From positions 1 to 32,206 of the forward strand of contig JAUWHP010000042.1 in assembly GCA_030605765.1 (NCBI GenBank): a stretch of DNA of 32,206 nucleotides, read 5' to 3'. The translations under genes and the position numbers were made by a program. Of this stretch, positions 8,301 through 18,952 are shown piece after piece (within the stretch, counting starts at the first letter, position 1; each line of letters begins with the position of its first letter). The notes under the pieces were generated by a model. The model was not told where the DNA came from. It worked only from the letters and a program-made list of their open reading frames with translations, and did not search any database. This DNA is from Dehalococcoidia bacterium (lineage in GTDB: Bacteria; Chloroflexota; Dehalococcoidia; GIF9; AB-539-J10).

Positions 8301-9821
8301 ATGCTAGCAAAAGTGAAAAGCGCTGCAGTGCTTGGTCTTGAAGGCCATCTTGTGGATGTCGAAGTTGACATTGCCAGTGGTTTGCCCTCATTCACGATCG
8401 TAGGCCTGCCAGATAAAGGTGTCCAGGAAGCCAGAGAGAGGGTAAGGGCAGCCATCAGAAACTCCGGATACTCCTTCCCCAACAAGCGCATCACTGTTAA
8501 CTTAGCCCCCGCAGATTTGAAGAAGGAAGGTCCTTCGTACGACTTACCTATAGCTACTGGCATACTAATTAGCTCAGAACAACTATATGCTGACCTCTCC
8601 TCCAGCGTATTTCTGGGTGAGCTTTCCTTAGATGCCAAGCTACGCCATACTCATGGTATATTGCCCATGATAGCCTTAGCTAAAGACGAGGGCTTTTCCA
8701 GTGTGTTTGTGCCTGTGGATAATGCCAGGGAAGCATCTCTCGTAAAGGGCATGTGTATACTTCCCGTAGAATCGTTAGCGCAGTTGGTTGCTCATCTTCG
8801 TGGTGAAATAAGCATCCCTGAATACCATAGCGATATAAACTGGCAAGAGGAGACCTGCCACGATTATGCCTTCGACCTTGCCTATATCAAAGGCCAAGAG
8901 CACGCCAAGAGAGCTCTGGAGGTAGCAGCGGCAGGAAGACATAATATCCTGATGTGCGGACCGCCGGGAAGTGGTAAGACTATGCTGGCTCGTTCCTTGC
9001 CCTCAATATTACCGCGGTTAACCATGGAAGAGGCTATAGAGGTAACAAAGATTTATAGTGTCAGCGGACTATTACCACAAGATACTCCTCTCATTATAGA
9101 GCGCCCCTTCCGCTCTCCTCACTACACTATTTCTCATGCGGGATTGGTGGGAGGCGGGCAATGGCCACGACCCGGCGAGATAAGCCTGAGCCACCATGGT
9201 GTGCTGTTTCTAGATGAATTCCCCGAGTTTGGACATGCCACTCTGGAATCATTGCGCCAGCCAATGGAAGATAGAACTATCACAGTCAGCCGCGCTCATG
9301 GTAGTGTTACCTTCCCTGCTAACTTCATGCTGGCAGCAGCTATGAACCCTTGCGCGTGCGGTTATTATGGCGACCCCTTTAAGGAATGCAAATGCTCAGC
9401 GGGGGAGATTCCCCGCTACCAGAAAAGGATAAGCGGACCACTGCTGGATCGCATCGATGTCTTCGTTGATGCCCCTCACATCGATTATGAAAAACTCACT
9501 GAGGACAGGCCTGCGGAAACCTCCGAAAAAGTCAGAGAAAGAATCAAAACAACTCATGAAATAGAGCTTGAGAGGTTCAATGGAACAAAGCTAAAGTGCA
9601 ATGCTGATATGACACCTAAGGAAGTAAAGGAATTCTGCACCGTAGAATCGGCAGCACAAAGCTTACTCCGTGCTGCTATGAAGCAGCTTCACCTTACCGC
9701 TCGTGGCTTCCATCGCGTTCTTAAGGTTTCTCGCACCATTGCCGACCTGGAAAACAGCGATATCATCAAAACATATCACGTAGCTGAAGCTTTACAATAC
9801 CGGCATAAGGAGACTATATAA
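8301..9821 (+). CDS. comM: YifB/ComM family Mg-chelatase-like AAA+ ATPase
   Basis: 506 aa; GLPSFTIVGLPDKGVQEARERVRAAI, Walker A MCGPPGSGKTMLA, NPCACGYYGD. Confidence 0.93.
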   Translation: MLAKVKSAAVLGLEGHLVDVEVDIASGLPSFTIVGLPDKGVQEARERVRAAIRNSGYSFPNKRITVNLAPADLKKEGPSYDLPIATGILISSEQLYADLSSSVFLGELSLDAKLRHTHGILPMIALAKDEGFSSVFVPVDNAREASLVKGMCILPVESLAQLVAHLRGEISIPEYHSDINWQEETCHDYAFDLAYIKGQEHAKRALEVAAAGRHNILMCGPPGSGKTMLARSLPSILPRLTMEEAIEVTKIYSVSGLLPQDTPLIIERPFRSPHYTISHAGLVGGGQWPRPGEISLSHHGVLFLDEFPEFGHATLESLRQPMEDRTITVSRAHGSVTFPANFMLAAAMNPCACGYYGDPFKECKCSAGEIPRYQKRISGPLLDRIDVFVDAPHIDYEKLTEDRPAETSEKVRERIKTTHEIELERFNGTKLKCNADMTPKEVKEFCTVESAAQSLLRAAMKQLHLTARGFHRVLKVSRTIADLENSDIIKTYHVAEALQYRHKETI

Positions 9822-9824
9822 GCA

Positions 9825-10076
9825 TTAGCTACAAAGCCATCCATAGAACACCGCCAATACGATACCAATGATAAGGGAAATCCAGCCACCTATCTGCCAG
9901 GCACTTAACCAAGGACGCTCTGGTTCATGAGTTATGAATTCTTTCATATCCTTTCGGGCTGTCAAGGAATTATAATATGTTTTCCTTTCCTTCCTACTCC
10001 AAAGTATAAAAGCAACACCCAAAAGGATGAAAAAAACACCCATTCCCAAGATAGCCCTGCAACTGGCAACTGACAT
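9825..10076 (-). CDS. Small membrane protein, unknown function
   Basis: 83 aa with two hydrophobic segments. Confidence 0.5.
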   Translation of the reverse strand: MSVASCRAILGMGVFFILLGVAFILWSRKERKTYYNSLTARKDMKEFITHEPERPWLSAWQIGGWISLIIGIVLAVFYGWLCS

Positions 10077-10122
10077 ATTACTCTAATCACCCATCAGGGA
10101 TTTTTCGAATCGTCAGGGAATT

Positions 10123-10593
10123 CTACTTAGTCTCTACAACAGCCCCGGCAGCTTCCAATTTCTGCCTCATTGTATTTGCCTCTTCTTTAGAGATGCTCTC
10201 CTTCACTACCTGTGGAGCAGCTTCTACCAAATCCTTAGCCTGCTTTAGCCCCAAATCGGTCACTTCCCGCACTGCCTTAATCACCTCAATTTTCTTTTCG
10301 CCAATAGACTTTAAAACGACAGCAAATTCCGTTTTCTCCTCTTCCACGGCAACTTCAGCCGGCTGGCTACCAGGGGCCGCAGTTGACACTGCCCCCACAG
10401 CCACAGGAGCAGCGGTAACCCCAAATTCATCCTGCAAAGTCTTAACTAAATCAGCTAAATCCATTACAGTCATACCCTTAATAGCAGAAACAATTTCCTC
10501 CTTGCCCATCACTTCAGTCTCTACTTCTGCCTTTTTAGATTTCCTCGTTTTCTTTACCTTTCCCTCTTCTGTCTTAGTTTCCTCTGGTGCCAT
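10123..10593 (-). CDS. rplL: 50S ribosomal protein L7/L12 with charged N-terminal extension
   Basis: [34 protein letters not shown]; start MAPEE at 10593 preceded by GGAGGAAAAT (ORF opens at 10608). Confidence 0.93.
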   Translation of the reverse strand: MAPEETKTEEGKVKKTRKSKKAEVETEVMGKEEIVSAIKGMTVMDLADLVKTLQDEFGVTAAPVAVGAVSTAAPGSQPAEVAVEEEKTEFAVVLKSIGEKKIEVIKAVREVTDLGLKQAKDLVEAAPQVVKESISKEEANTMRQKLEAAGAVVETK

Positions 10594-10607
10594 ATTTTCC
10601 TCCTTCA

Positions 10608-11129
10608 TTATTCAGTAAGGTTTTGAATCCTAGCTTGCAAGACGTTGCCTAAGCCATACAATGGGAAGCTTAGAACATTATGTAAACTCCTCATCGTGGA
10701 CTGCAACTGAGCTACCAGTTGGGAAATGAGAATTTCCCTCGATGGTAACCTTGATAGAGTAATAACCTCATCAGCGCTGAGCGTTTGCTCTCCCAACAAA
10801 GCTCCTTTGATTTCCACAGCTACGCCTGTAGATTTGATGCACTGGCTAAGAATTTTGGCTGCCTCCGCAGCATCATCATAGCCGAATGCCAAAGCCGTAG
10901 GACCATCAATGATGCTCATAACTTGCTCTTTACCACTTCTCCGAGCAGCAAAGCGTGTTAAGGTATTCTTGACTACCTGATAACTAACAGTTGTATCAGC
11001 TAAAGCACGGCGTAACTCAGTCATCTCCCTAGCTGACAGGCCCTGGTAGCTAGTAGCGATAACTATAGTGCTTCCAGACAGTCTGTCCGTCAATTGGTCA
11101 ATAATCTGTGTTTTCTTCTCTCTTAACAT
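10608..11129 (-). CDS. rplJ: 50S ribosomal protein L10
   Basis: [43 protein letters not shown]; start at 11129 after GGAGGAGG (ORF opens at 11144). Confidence 0.93.
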   Translation of the reverse strand: MLREKKTQIIDQLTDRLSGSTIVIATSYQGLSAREMTELRRALADTTVSYQVVKNTLTRFAARRSGKEQVMSIIDGPTALAFGYDDAAEAAKILSQCIKSTGVAVEIKGALLGEQTLSADEVITLSRLPSREILISQLVAQLQSTMRSLHNVLSFPLYGLGNVLQARIQNLTE

Positions 11130-11142
11130 GCCTCCTCCAAAC

Positions 11143-11175
11143 AAACAAAAAACCCTGCGCCAACAATACAGGGTT
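11143..11175 (-). terminator. Attenuator hairpin in the L10 leader
   Basis: Minus strand AACCCTG-TATTGTTGGCG-CAGGGTT followed by TTTTTTGTTTGTTT. Confidence 0.8.
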
Positions 11176-11290
11176 AACTTCGACCTTGGCAGGCAAAGTA
11201 TTTTAAACCCTTCAGGTACCTGCTGTCATTGGCAGCAATTTACTTTTTGCCAGCCCCCTAATTTCCAGGGAACTTCTATTAATTATAGCA
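11143..11290 (-). promoter_or_regulatory. Ribosomal protein L10 leader RNA
   Basis: Minus strand ...GACAGCAGGTACCTGAAGGGTTTAAAATACTTTGCCTGCCAAGGTCGAAG... directly upstream of rplJ, ending in an attenuator; matches the known L10 leader layout. Confidence 0.8.
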
Positions 11291-11297
11291 AGAAAAA

Positions 11298-12008
11298 CTA
11301 AGCAGCTAAAGCCATCGCTGAATTGAGATCCAATTTGAACCCAGGCCCCATGCTGGTACACAGCGATATACTTCTAATGTACTGCCCCTTAGCCCCACTG
11401 GGCTTTGCCTTGGCTATGGCCTCAATCACTGCTGCCAGGTTTTCCAGGAGCTTATCCTTATCAAAACTAGCTTTGCCTATAGGCAAATGGATAATAGCCG
11501 TCCTATCCAGACGGAATTCTACTCTACCCTTACGAGCTTCATTTATAGCTCTAGGTAAATCCTGGGGGGGCACTACGGTGCCAGATTTCGGGTTAGGCAT
11601 CAAACCTCGCCTCCCCAAAATACGCCCAAGCTTGGCTACTTTGGGCATCATATCAGGAGTAGCTATAGACACATCAAATTCAAGCCATCCATCCACGATT
11701 CTCTTGATAAGCTCATCTGCTCCAGTATAATCAGCTCCGGCTTCCTCAGCCAATTTCATCGCCTCTCCTTGAGCGAAGACAAGCATCCTTATCTTTCTTC
11801 CCAAACCATGCGGCAACAGAGCTACACCACGTACTTGCTGATCAGCGCTACGTGGGTTGACTCCCATCCTCAAATGAACTTCAACCGTCTCATCAAATCC
11901 AGCATAGGTAGCCTCTTTGGCTAAGTGAATAGCTTCATCTGGTGAGTAAGCCTTGGATTTATCCGCAACCTTGCTAGCTTCCTGATGCTTCTTACCGTGT
12001 CTTGTCAT
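11298..12008 (-). CDS. rplA: 50S ribosomal protein L1
   Basis: 236 aa; [19 protein letters not shown]. Confidence 0.96.
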   Translation of the reverse strand: MTRHGKKHQEASKVADKSKAYSPDEAIHLAKEATYAGFDETVEVHLRMGVNPRSADQQVRGVALLPHGLGRKIRMLVFAQGEAMKLAEEAGADYTGADELIKRIVDGWLEFDVSIATPDMMPKVAKLGRILGRRGLMPNPKSGTVVPPQDLPRAINEARKGRVEFRLDRTAIIHLPIGKASFDKDKLLENLAAVIEAIAKAKPSGAKGQYIRSISLCTSMGPGFKLDLNSAMALAA

Positions 12009-12038
12009 TAATCTATACCCAACCTACTTACACCTAGC

Positions 12039-12461
12039 TTATTCTACCTGTACACCCATACTTCGGGCTGTGCCTTCGATGATATTTGCGGCTTTATCAA
12101 TATCAGTAGTATTGAGGTCCTTCATCTTGTTCTGAGCAATCTGATGAAGTTTATCTCTGCTTATCTTTCCCACTTTATCGGTTTTTGGGTTACCACTGCC
12201 TTTCTCCACTCCTAAAGCACGTCGTAACAAATCAGAAGCAGGCGGCTTCTTGGTCACAAAACTGAAAGAGCGATCAACATATATAGTTATTTCGGCAGGA
12301 ATGATAGAATCCTTTTGAGAAGCAGTTCGCTCATTATACTGTTTACAGAAAGCCATAATATTAACGCCATATTGCCCCAAAGCTGGCCCTATAGGCGGCG
12401 CTGGGGTAGCTTCGCCGGCTAGTATTTGCAATTTAACTACCGCTCTAACTTTTTTTGCCAT
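12039..12461 (-). CDS. rplK: 50S ribosomal protein L11
   Basis: 140 aa; [33 protein letters not shown]. Confidence 0.97.
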   Translation of the reverse strand: MAKKVRAVVKLQILAGEATPAPPIGPALGQYGVNIMAFCKQYNERTASQKDSIIPAEITIYVDRSFSFVTKKPPASDLLRRALGVEKGSGNPKTDKVGKISRDKLHQIAQNKMKDLNTTDIDKAANIIEGTARSMGVQVE

Positions 12462-12500
12462 GCTACAGCACCTTAAAGGTTAGCAAAATTATGAATTCAA

Positions 12501-12547
12501 ATTCACAAACTCTAAGCATAAAGCGAAATCCCCGAGAGTTTGTAATT
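12501..12547 (-). promoter_or_regulatory. Structured nusG-rplK intergenic leader (candidate L1 autoregulatory site)
   Basis: Inverted repeat ACAAACTCT (12505-12513) / AGAGTTTGT (12535-12543), extended by AATT/AATT with a one-base bulge. Confidence 0.45.
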
Positions 12548-12577
12548 TAGAGCTGAGGATTACGTATTTATTCATTG

Positions 12578-13105
12578 CTATATCCTCTCCACTCCCAAGA
12601 AATCCAAATCTACAGCCGTTTCCCTACCAAAAAGAGATAGCATAACTGTCGCCCTTCCCTTCTCTGAGTTAACCTCCTCTACTTTGCCAATAAAGTCAAT
12701 AAAGGGGCCACTAGTTACGCGAATACTATCCCCTCTTTGAAAAGACACCTTAACATCAGATGGAGTTTCCTCCATTCGTCGCAAAATGGCACTTGCTTCC
12801 TCTTCAACTAAGGGCACCGGTTTGACACCGCTGCTCACAAAACCAGCAACGCCAGGAGTGTTACGCACTATATCCCAGCTATTCTCATCCAAGTCCATGC
12901 GAACCATGATATAACCAGGAAAAGCTTTTTTGCTCACGGTGCGACGCTTTCCGCTCCTGATCTCAATCTCCCTGGTTGTAGGTATTACTATTTCGAATAT
13001 CTTATCGCTAACGTCCATATATTTAATGCGCTGCTCCAAATTCCTCTCAGCTCGCTCCTCTCGCCCAGAAGACACATATAACAAATACCATTGCCCATTA
13101 GACAT
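12578..13105 (-). CDS. nusG: Transcription termination/antitermination protein NusG
   Basis: 175 aa; WYLLYVSSGREERAERNL, FPGYIMVRMDLDENSWDIVRNTPGVAGFV. Confidence 0.96.
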   Translation of the reverse strand: MSNGQWYLLYVSSGREERAERNLEQRIKYMDVSDKIFEIVIPTTREIEIRSGKRRTVSKKAFPGYIMVRMDLDENSWDIVRNTPGVAGFVSSGVKPVPLVEEEASAILRRMEETPSDVKVSFQRGDSIRVTSGPFIDFIGKVEEVNSEKGRATVMLSLFGRETAVDLDFLGVERI

Positions 13106-13111
13106 CTATTT

Positions 13112-13360
13112 TCAGCCACCTACAAGCAAATCAGTAAACAACCTGGTAAAGCCATAATCTAAGACGCCTAAAATAGCCCCCACAACAGCGCAAACAATAA
13201 TAACCAGGAGGCTTAGCCTGAAAGCTTCCTGCCTCGTTGGCCAGTGCGCTTTCTTTAGTTCGCCCAGTGCTTCCGGGAAGAAGCTCAGTTTTGATTTCTT
13301 CTTTGTTGCTGCTGCTGCAGTAGGTCTGGCAACCTTAGTTTTCTTAGCACGACTTGTCAT
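13112..13360 (-). CDS. secE: Preprotein translocase subunit SecE
   Basis: 82 aa; FFPEALGELKKAHWPTRQEAFRLSLLVIIVCAVVGAILGVLDYGF; syntenic with nusG. Confidence 0.92.
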   Translation of the reverse strand: MTSRAKKTKVARPTAAAATKKKSKLSFFPEALGELKKAHWPTRQEAFRLSLLVIIVCAVVGAILGVLDYGFTRLFTDLLVGG

Positions 13361-13363
13361 AAA

Positions 13364-13531
13364 CTACTTCGTTTCCCGATGGAGGGTATGAGTACGACAA
13401 CGCGGGCAGTATTTTTTCAACTCCAAGCGCTGTGAGTCGTTCTTTTTGTTTTTGAAGGTGGTATATGTTCTCTGCTGACATTCGCTACAGGCCAGATGAA
13501 TAATGGTACGCACGTCTCCTTTTTTAGCCAT
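13364..13531 (-). CDS. rpmG: 50S ribosomal protein L33
   Basis: 55 aa [55 protein letters not shown]; below the ORF-track length cutoff. Confidence 0.95.
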   Translation of the reverse strand: MAKKGDVRTIIHLACSECQQRTYTTFKNKKNDSQRLELKKYCPRCRTHTLHRETK

Positions 13532-13533
13532 GC

Positions 13534-14736
13534 TTAAGTACCAATCCCAGTGATAACTCCAGCACCTACCGTTTTACCGCCCTCCCTGATCGCAAAGCGT
13601 AATCCTTTCTCCATAGCCACAGGGCTGATGGTCTGAATGTGCATGTGAGTTAAGCTATCACCCGGCATAGCCATTTCGACACCCTCAGGTAAAGTAATGC
13701 TCCCGGTAACGTCCAAGGTGCGGATGTAGAATTGAGGCTTATATCCATTGAAGAATGGAGTGTGACGTCCACCTTCCTCTTTCTTTAATATGTATACCTC
13801 AACCTCTGCTTCAGTATGAGGTTCAACTGCGCCTGGCGCTGCTATAACCTGGCCTCTCTCCACCTCACTTCGCTCCACACCCCGCAGTAACACACCAACA
13901 GCATCGCCAGCTTCTGCCGCATTCAATATCTTATGGAACATCTCCAAGCTAACCGCCACTGTTTTCCTGGTGTCCCTTAATCCCACTATCTCCACTTCAT
14001 CCCCAGCCTTGATAACACCACGCTCTACCCTCCCTGTGGGCACAGTTCCACGGCCTTTGATACTGAATACATCTTCTACAGGCATTAGGAAAGGCTTGTC
14101 CTTGTCTCGCTTAGGTAAAGAGATATATTCATCCATGGCATCTAACAACTTCCATATTCCACCACACCAAGGGCATTCTCTCTTGCCGCAGCCGCACTCC
14201 AGAGCTTTAAGGGCGCTCACGCGAACGATGGGTATTTCGCCGCCGGGAAAGCCATATGATTTGAGTAAATCTCTAACCTCCATTTCCACCAGATCCAATA
14301 GCTCGGGGTCTTCCATCAAGTCTACCTTATTGAGAGCTACCATTATGTACGGAACTTCCACTTGACGGGCTAGAAGTACGTGCTCTCTGGTCTGTGGCAT
14401 AGGCCCATCATCAGCACCAACTACCAAAACAGCCCCATCCATCTGAGCTGCCCCGGTTATCATGTTTTTGATATAGTCAGCATGCCCAGGGCAGTCAACG
14501 TGGCAATAATGGCGTTTGTCAGTTTCATATTCAATATGAGCAATGGCAATTGTTAACCCTCTAGCTTTCTCCTCAGGGGCATTATCTATAGAGTCGAAAG
14601 GTCGAAATTGCGCAAAGCCTGCTTTAGCCAGCACCTCTGTTATCGCTGCAGTTAGCGTAGTCTTCCCGTGGTCAACATGCCCTATGGTACCCACGTTAAT
14701 ATGTGGTTTAACTCGTTCATAAACTTTCTTCGCCAT
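13534..14736 (-). CDS. tuf: Elongation factor Tu
   Basis: 400 aa; [32 protein letters not shown]. Confidence 0.98.
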   Translation of the reverse strand: MAKKVYERVKPHINVGTIGHVDHGKTTLTAAITEVLAKAGFAQFRPFDSIDNAPEEKARGLTIAIAHIEYETDKRHYCHVDCPGHADYIKNMITGAAQMDGAVLVVGADDGPMPQTREHVLLARQVEVPYIMVALNKVDLMEDPELLDLVEMEVRDLLKSYGFPGGEIPIVRVSALKALECGCGKRECPWCGGIWKLLDAMDEYISLPKRDKDKPFLMPVEDVFSIKGRGTVPTGRVERGVIKAGDEVEIVGLRDTRKTVAVSLEMFHKILNAAEAGDAVGVLLRGVERSEVERGQVIAAPGAVEPHTEAEVEVYILKKEEGGRHTPFFNGYKPQFYIRTLDVTGSITLPEGVEMAMPGDSLTHMHIQTISPVAMEKGLRFAIREGGKTVGAGVITGIGT

Positions 14737-14761
14737 TTTTTGTTAACCTCCTTTAACTAAA

Positions 14762-14834
14762 AGCCCACAACCAGATTCGAACTGGTGACCCCGTTCTTAC
14801 CAAGAACGTGCTCTACCTGCTGAGCTATGTGGGC
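14762..14834 (-). tRNA. tRNA-Thr (GGT)
   Basis: GCCCACATAGCTCAGCAGGTAGAGCACGTTCTTGGTAAGAACGGGGTCACCAGTTCGAATCTGGTTGTGGGCT; anticodon loop TTGGTAA. Confidence 0.95.
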
Positions 14835-14857
14835 ATATTATACCACATAACAAATAA

Positions 14858-14941
14858 TGGAGGGGGTAGGATTCGAACCTACGTAGCCCAACAGGCGGCA
14901 GTTTTACAGACTGCTCCGATTAACCACTCCGGCACCCCTCC
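14858..14941 (-). tRNA. tRNA-Tyr (GTA)
   Basis: GGAGGGGTGCCGGAGTGG...GCAGTCTGTAAAACTGC...GGTTCGAATCCTACCCCCTCCA; long variable arm; anticodon GTA. Confidence 0.95.
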
Positions 14942-14990
14942 CCCCTAAGCCAGGAAGTCTATCATAAAACATCTAGAAAAATCCAACATC

Positions 14991-15063
14991 AGCCCGAGAG
15001 GGGATTCGAACCCGCTAACCTACCGATTACAAGTCGGTTGCGCTTCCATTGCGCTACTCGGGC
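14991..15063 (-). tRNA. tRNA-Thr (TGT)
   Basis: GCCCGAGTAGCGCAATGGAAGCGCAACCGACTTGTAATCGGTAGGTTAGCGGGTTCGAATCCCCTCTCGGGCT; anticodon loop CTTGTAA. Confidence 0.95.
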
Positions 15064-15078
15064 AACTTTCGGCTGGTT

Positions 15079-15107
15079 AGTATAAATAAGCACAAACACA
15101 ATGTCAA
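15079..15107 (-). promoter_or_regulatory. Sigma-70-type promoter for the tRNA-tuf operon
   Basis: Minus strand TTGACA - 17 nt - TATACT. Confidence 0.8.
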
Positions 15108-15118
15108 CTAACTCATAC

Positions 15119-15147
15119 TTGACAATCCAATTGCGACTTCTTACAAT
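15119..15147 (+). promoter_or_regulatory. Sigma-70-type promoter for pyrG
   Basis: TTGACA (15119-15124) - 17 nt - TACAAT (15142-15147). Confidence 0.8.
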
Positions 15148-15226
15148 AAAGATAAACCCAAGTCTCACCTCTCATTTGTGAAAAGAACTGCTTCGATTTC
15201 TAATTTTGTTGTATCCACAATAAGTC

Positions 15227-16855
15227 ATGGCTAAGTATATTTTCGTTACTGGCGGAGTAGTTAGTTCCGTGGGTAAAGGTATTTCGGCAGCTTCTATTGG
15301 TAGAATATTGAAAAGCCGCTCTATTTCTGTTTCAGTACAGAAACTTGACCCTTATCTTAATGTTGACCCAGGGACAATGTCCCCTTACCAGCACGGTGAG
15401 GTATTCGTTACCCAGGATGGTGCCGAAACTGATCTGGACTTAGGACACTACGAAAGATTCATTGGAGTTGATTTGACCCAAGCCTCTAATGTCACCTCAG
15501 GCCAGGTATATTCTGCGGTCATCGCCCAGGAGAGGCGGGGGGATTTTTTGGGGGGCACCATCCAGGTAGTTCCCCATGTAACCAATGAGATAAAGAGACG
15601 CATCAGGCAGGTAGCGGGAATCTCTGAGGTCGATGTGGTCATAGTCGAAGTTGGTGGCACGGTGGGTGATATTGAAGGGCAACCATTTCTCGAGGCTATA
15701 AGGCAAATGAGGAAAGATGAAGGGCGGGATAATGTTTTGTATATCCATGTTACTTTTTTGCCCTATATCGCTGTTACTAACGAGCTAAAAACCAAGCCGA
15801 CGCAACACAGCGTGAACGAACTAAGAAGAATTGGCATTCAACCTGACATCATACTGTGCCGCAGCGATAAGGAAATATCTGAGGGAATAAAGGACAAGAT
15901 ATCACTATTTTGTGATGTCAATAAAGAAGGAGTCATACCACTAGTTACCAGCGAAACCATCTATGAAGTGCCCTTGCTGCTGGAGAAATATGGGCTAGGA
16001 GATTTCATGGTTAACCACCTGGGATTGGACGCCAAGGAGAGCGATTTATGTAACTGGCGTGAGCTGGTGAACGAGTTAAAGGCCTCCAAGGAGCCAGTGA
16101 CTATCGGATTAGTGGGGAAGTATGTGGAACTCCAGGATGCCTATTATTCGGTGCGCGAGGCGTTATGTCATGCAGCCCTGACTCACAATCGCGAAGTAAA
16201 AATAGAATGGCTCAATTCAGAAGAACTGCAAGATGGTCATTATGATAAGCTTGAGCAAGTCCAGGGGATAATCATTCCTGGCGGCTTTGGCTATCGAGGG
16301 ACTGAAGGCATGGTGGAATCAGCCAAATTCGCTAGAGAAAGAAGGATTCCTTATCTTGGTCTATGCCTTGGGATGCAAACTATGGTTATTGAACTGGCTC
16401 GCCACGTACTTCACGTTCAGGATGCTAACTCTACCGAATTTGACCGTAACACTTCTTACCCCGTAATCGACCTGCTCCCTGAACAGCGAGGCGTTAATCA
16501 AAAGGGTGGCACTATGCGCCTAGGAACTTATCCCTGCCACCTAGTACCTGAGACAAAAGCTGCTCGTGCCTATGGCTGTGAAGTGACGTATGAGCGCCAT
16601 CGCCACCGTTTTGAATTCAACAACGCTTTTCGCCAACCCATGGAAGAAGCCGGAATGATAGCCAGTGGCTTGTCACCAAATGGGGAGCTGGTAGAAATTG
16701 CTGAGCTCCGGAATCACCCCTGGATGGTAGCCTGCCAATTTCATCCTGAATTCAAATCTCGGCCCGATTCTCCGCACCCATTATTTGTGAGCTTCATCGG
16801 AGCAGCTAAAGAGACGCTCATCAAAGGTGCACAGACAAGCTTACCCATAAGTTAA
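15227..16855 (+). CDS. pyrG: CTP synthase
   Basis: 542 aa; [23 protein letters not shown]; glutaminase GLCLGMQ. Confidence 0.98.
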   Translation: MAKYIFVTGGVVSSVGKGISAASIGRILKSRSISVSVQKLDPYLNVDPGTMSPYQHGEVFVTQDGAETDLDLGHYERFIGVDLTQASNVTSGQVYSAVIAQERRGDFLGGTIQVVPHVTNEIKRRIRQVAGISEVDVVIVEVGGTVGDIEGQPFLEAIRQMRKDEGRDNVLYIHVTFLPYIAVTNELKTKPTQHSVNELRRIGIQPDIILCRSDKEISEGIKDKISLFCDVNKEGVIPLVTSETIYEVPLLLEKYGLGDFMVNHLGLDAKESDLCNWRELVNELKASKEPVTIGLVGKYVELQDAYYSVREALCHAALTHNREVKIEWLNSEELQDGHYDKLEQVQGIIIPGGFGYRGTEGMVESAKFARERRIPYLGLCLGMQTMVIELARHVLHVQDANSTEFDRNTSYPVIDLLPEQRGVNQKGGTMRLGTYPCHLVPETKAARAYGCEVTYERHRHRFEFNNAFRQPMEEAGMIASGLSPNGELVEIAELRNHPWMVACQFHPEFKSRPDSPHPLFVSFIGAAKETLIKGAQTSLPIS

Positions 16856-16864
16856 GGAGGTGCA

Positions 16865-17560
16865 ATGCGCTTATTCTTGGATACTGCTAATATAGGCCAC
16901 ATCCGCCACGGGGTAGAGCTAGGGATAATCAGTGGAGTAACCACCAATCCCAGCCTCGTATCCAAAGAAGGCAAAGTCAACTATCAAAAGCTGGTCAAAG
17001 AAATCTGCTCAATCGTCCCTGGTCCAGTATCCACTGAGGTATTAAGCCAGGATGCACACGGGATGATAGCGGAGGCTAGAGAAATAGCTAAGTGGGCAGG
17101 CAATATTGTAGTCAAGATACCAGCAAATCTTGAAGGGGTGAAAGCTACATCAGTACTATGCAAGGAAAACATAAAGGTAAACTTCACCTTATGTTTCTCC
17201 CTAAACCAAGCATTGTTGGGAGCAGCAGCGGGAGCTGCATTTATAAGTCCTTTCGTGGGCAGGCTTGACGATATCGGCGAGGACGGCATGAAAGTAGTAG
17301 TTGACATAGTACAATTTCTGGACTATTATCAACTACCTGCTCAAGTTATAGCCGCCAGCATCAGACATACTCAACATTGCATTATGGCAGCCAAAGCTGG
17401 CGCACATATAGCTACTGTGCCATACAAAGTGCTATTACAAATGATACAGCATCCGCTAACTGACATTGGCGTCAAGCGATTTATACAGGACTGGGAAAAA
17501 GTAATGGGAGACCAAAAGGTTATAGGAAGCATGAAAAATAATAGATTGGTGGGAAGCTAA
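16865..17560 (+). CDS. fsa: Fructose-6-phosphate aldolase / transaldolase-like
   Basis: 231 aa; [54 protein letters not shown]. Confidence 0.92.
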   Translation: MRLFLDTANIGHIRHGVELGIISGVTTNPSLVSKEGKVNYQKLVKEICSIVPGPVSTEVLSQDAHGMIAEAREIAKWAGNIVVKIPANLEGVKATSVLCKENIKVNFTLCFSLNQALLGAAAGAAFISPFVGRLDDIGEDGMKVVVDIVQFLDYYQLPAQVIAASIRHTQHCIMAAKAGAHIATVPYKVLLQMIQHPLTDIGVKRFIQDWEKVMGDQKVIGSMKNNRLVGS

Positions 17561-17570
17561 GGAGGTTATC

Positions 17571-18839
17571 ATGATAAGCATGTCTGAGCTAGAAAATAAA
17601 ACCCGTGATGAACTGGAGGGATTAGCCAAAGAACAAGGAATCACTGGCTACTCCTCCTTAAAGAAATCACAGCTTATTACCCATATCCTCAAATCACACG
17701 CAGAGCAGCAGGGCAATCTGTTCTTGTCTGGCGTACTGGAGATTATGCCTGAGGGTTATGGCTTTTTGCGCCAGGATAGCTTTACACGCAGTTCGGAAAA
17801 CGTCTATGTATCCAATTCTCAGATCCGCCGTTTCAGCCTAAGAGATGGCGACTACATCTGCGGGCGAGCCAGGCCTCCGAAGGAGGGTGAAAAATATTAT
17901 GGCTTGCTTCGAGTGGAAAGTATAAATGGACTTGACCCTGAGCTAGCAAGACAACGTCCCAGTTTCGCTTCGTTAACGCCCATTTTCCCTAATAAGCTCA
18001 TTAACCTGGAAACAACATCAGATGAGCTATCCACACGCCTAATTAATATGGTGGCGCCCATAGGCAGGGGGCAAAGAGGGCTTATCGTGTCCCCACCTAA
18101 GGCAGGCAAGACTGTGCTCCTTAAGAAAATTGCCAATGCCATTAGCACTAACTACAACGATATCCATCTGATGATTTGCCTCATTGGGGAAAGGCCTGAA
18201 GAGGTTACCGATATGCAAAGGTCAGTGAAAGCTGAGGTTGTAGCCGCTACCTTTGATGAACCGGTGGATATTCAGACCAGAGTGGCTGAATTAGCTCTAG
18301 CAAGGTCCAAAAGATTAGTGGAAACAGATAAAGACGTAGTTATTCTCCTCGATGGAATTACTCGCCTCACCCGGGCCTACAATTTAGCCATGCCCCCCAG
18401 CGGCCGCACTTTATCTGGCGGCATTGACTCAGCAGCTCTATACCCTCCCAAGCGTTTCTTCGGCGCTGCTCGCAATACTGACGGAGGTGGTAGCCTAACC
18501 ATTATTGCGACATGCCTGGTAGATACAGGTAGCCGTATGGACGACCTTATATACGAAGAATTTAAAGGGACCGGCAATATGGAACTCCACCTCGCTAGGA
18601 AATTGGCTGAGAAAAGAGTTTTCCCAGCCATCAACATCGTACCCAGTGGCACCAGAAGAGAAGACCTTTTGCTGGACGAGAATACTTTAAAACAGGTGTG
18701 GTTACTCAGGCGCATAGCTAGCATGATAGCCAGTGATTCCCCTGGTACTCCTAACGATGCTTTACAGAAAGTGCTCGAAAGGCTAGCCAAGACAAGAGAC
18801 AACGCTGAGTTTCTTGCCACCTTATCTAAAGAGATATAA
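17571..18839 (+). CDS. rho: Transcription termination factor Rho
   Basis: 422 aa; GYGFLRQ, PPKAGKTVLLKKIA, PKRFFGAARNTDGGGSLTIIAT; GGAGG upstream. Confidence 0.97.
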   Translation: MISMSELENKTRDELEGLAKEQGITGYSSLKKSQLITHILKSHAEQQGNLFLSGVLEIMPEGYGFLRQDSFTRSSENVYVSNSQIRRFSLRDGDYICGRARPPKEGEKYYGLLRVESINGLDPELARQRPSFASLTPIFPNKLINLETTSDELSTRLINMVAPIGRGQRGLIVSPPKAGKTVLLKKIANAISTNYNDIHLMICLIGERPEEVTDMQRSVKAEVVAATFDEPVDIQTRVAELALARSKRLVETDKDVVILLDGITRLTRAYNLAMPPSGRTLSGGIDSAALYPPKRFFGAARNTDGGGSLTIIATCLVDTGSRMDDLIYEEFKGTGNMELHLARKLAEKRVFPAINIVPSGTRREDLLLDENTLKQVWLLRRIASMIASDSPGTPNDALQKVLERLAKTRDNAEFLATLSKEI

Positions 18840-18952
18840 GCTTTTTGCCTCCATGGGTATTCCTCCCACAACGTAATTGAGACGGTGCCAATCAGGTCAG
18901 CTTACACTTCATGCTATTGCCTTCTCATAGACTAAGCCTCTATAATTCCTCT

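Noticed and set aside
8264-8638. 124-aa minus-strand ORF
   Set aside because: Antisense to the comM start; no recognizable domain
10193-10618. 141-aa plus-strand ORF
   Set aside because: Antisense shadow of rplL; low complexity (Ser/Thr/Ala-rich)
18377-18871. 164-aa minus-strand ORF
   Set aside because: Antisense to rho, which is unmistakable
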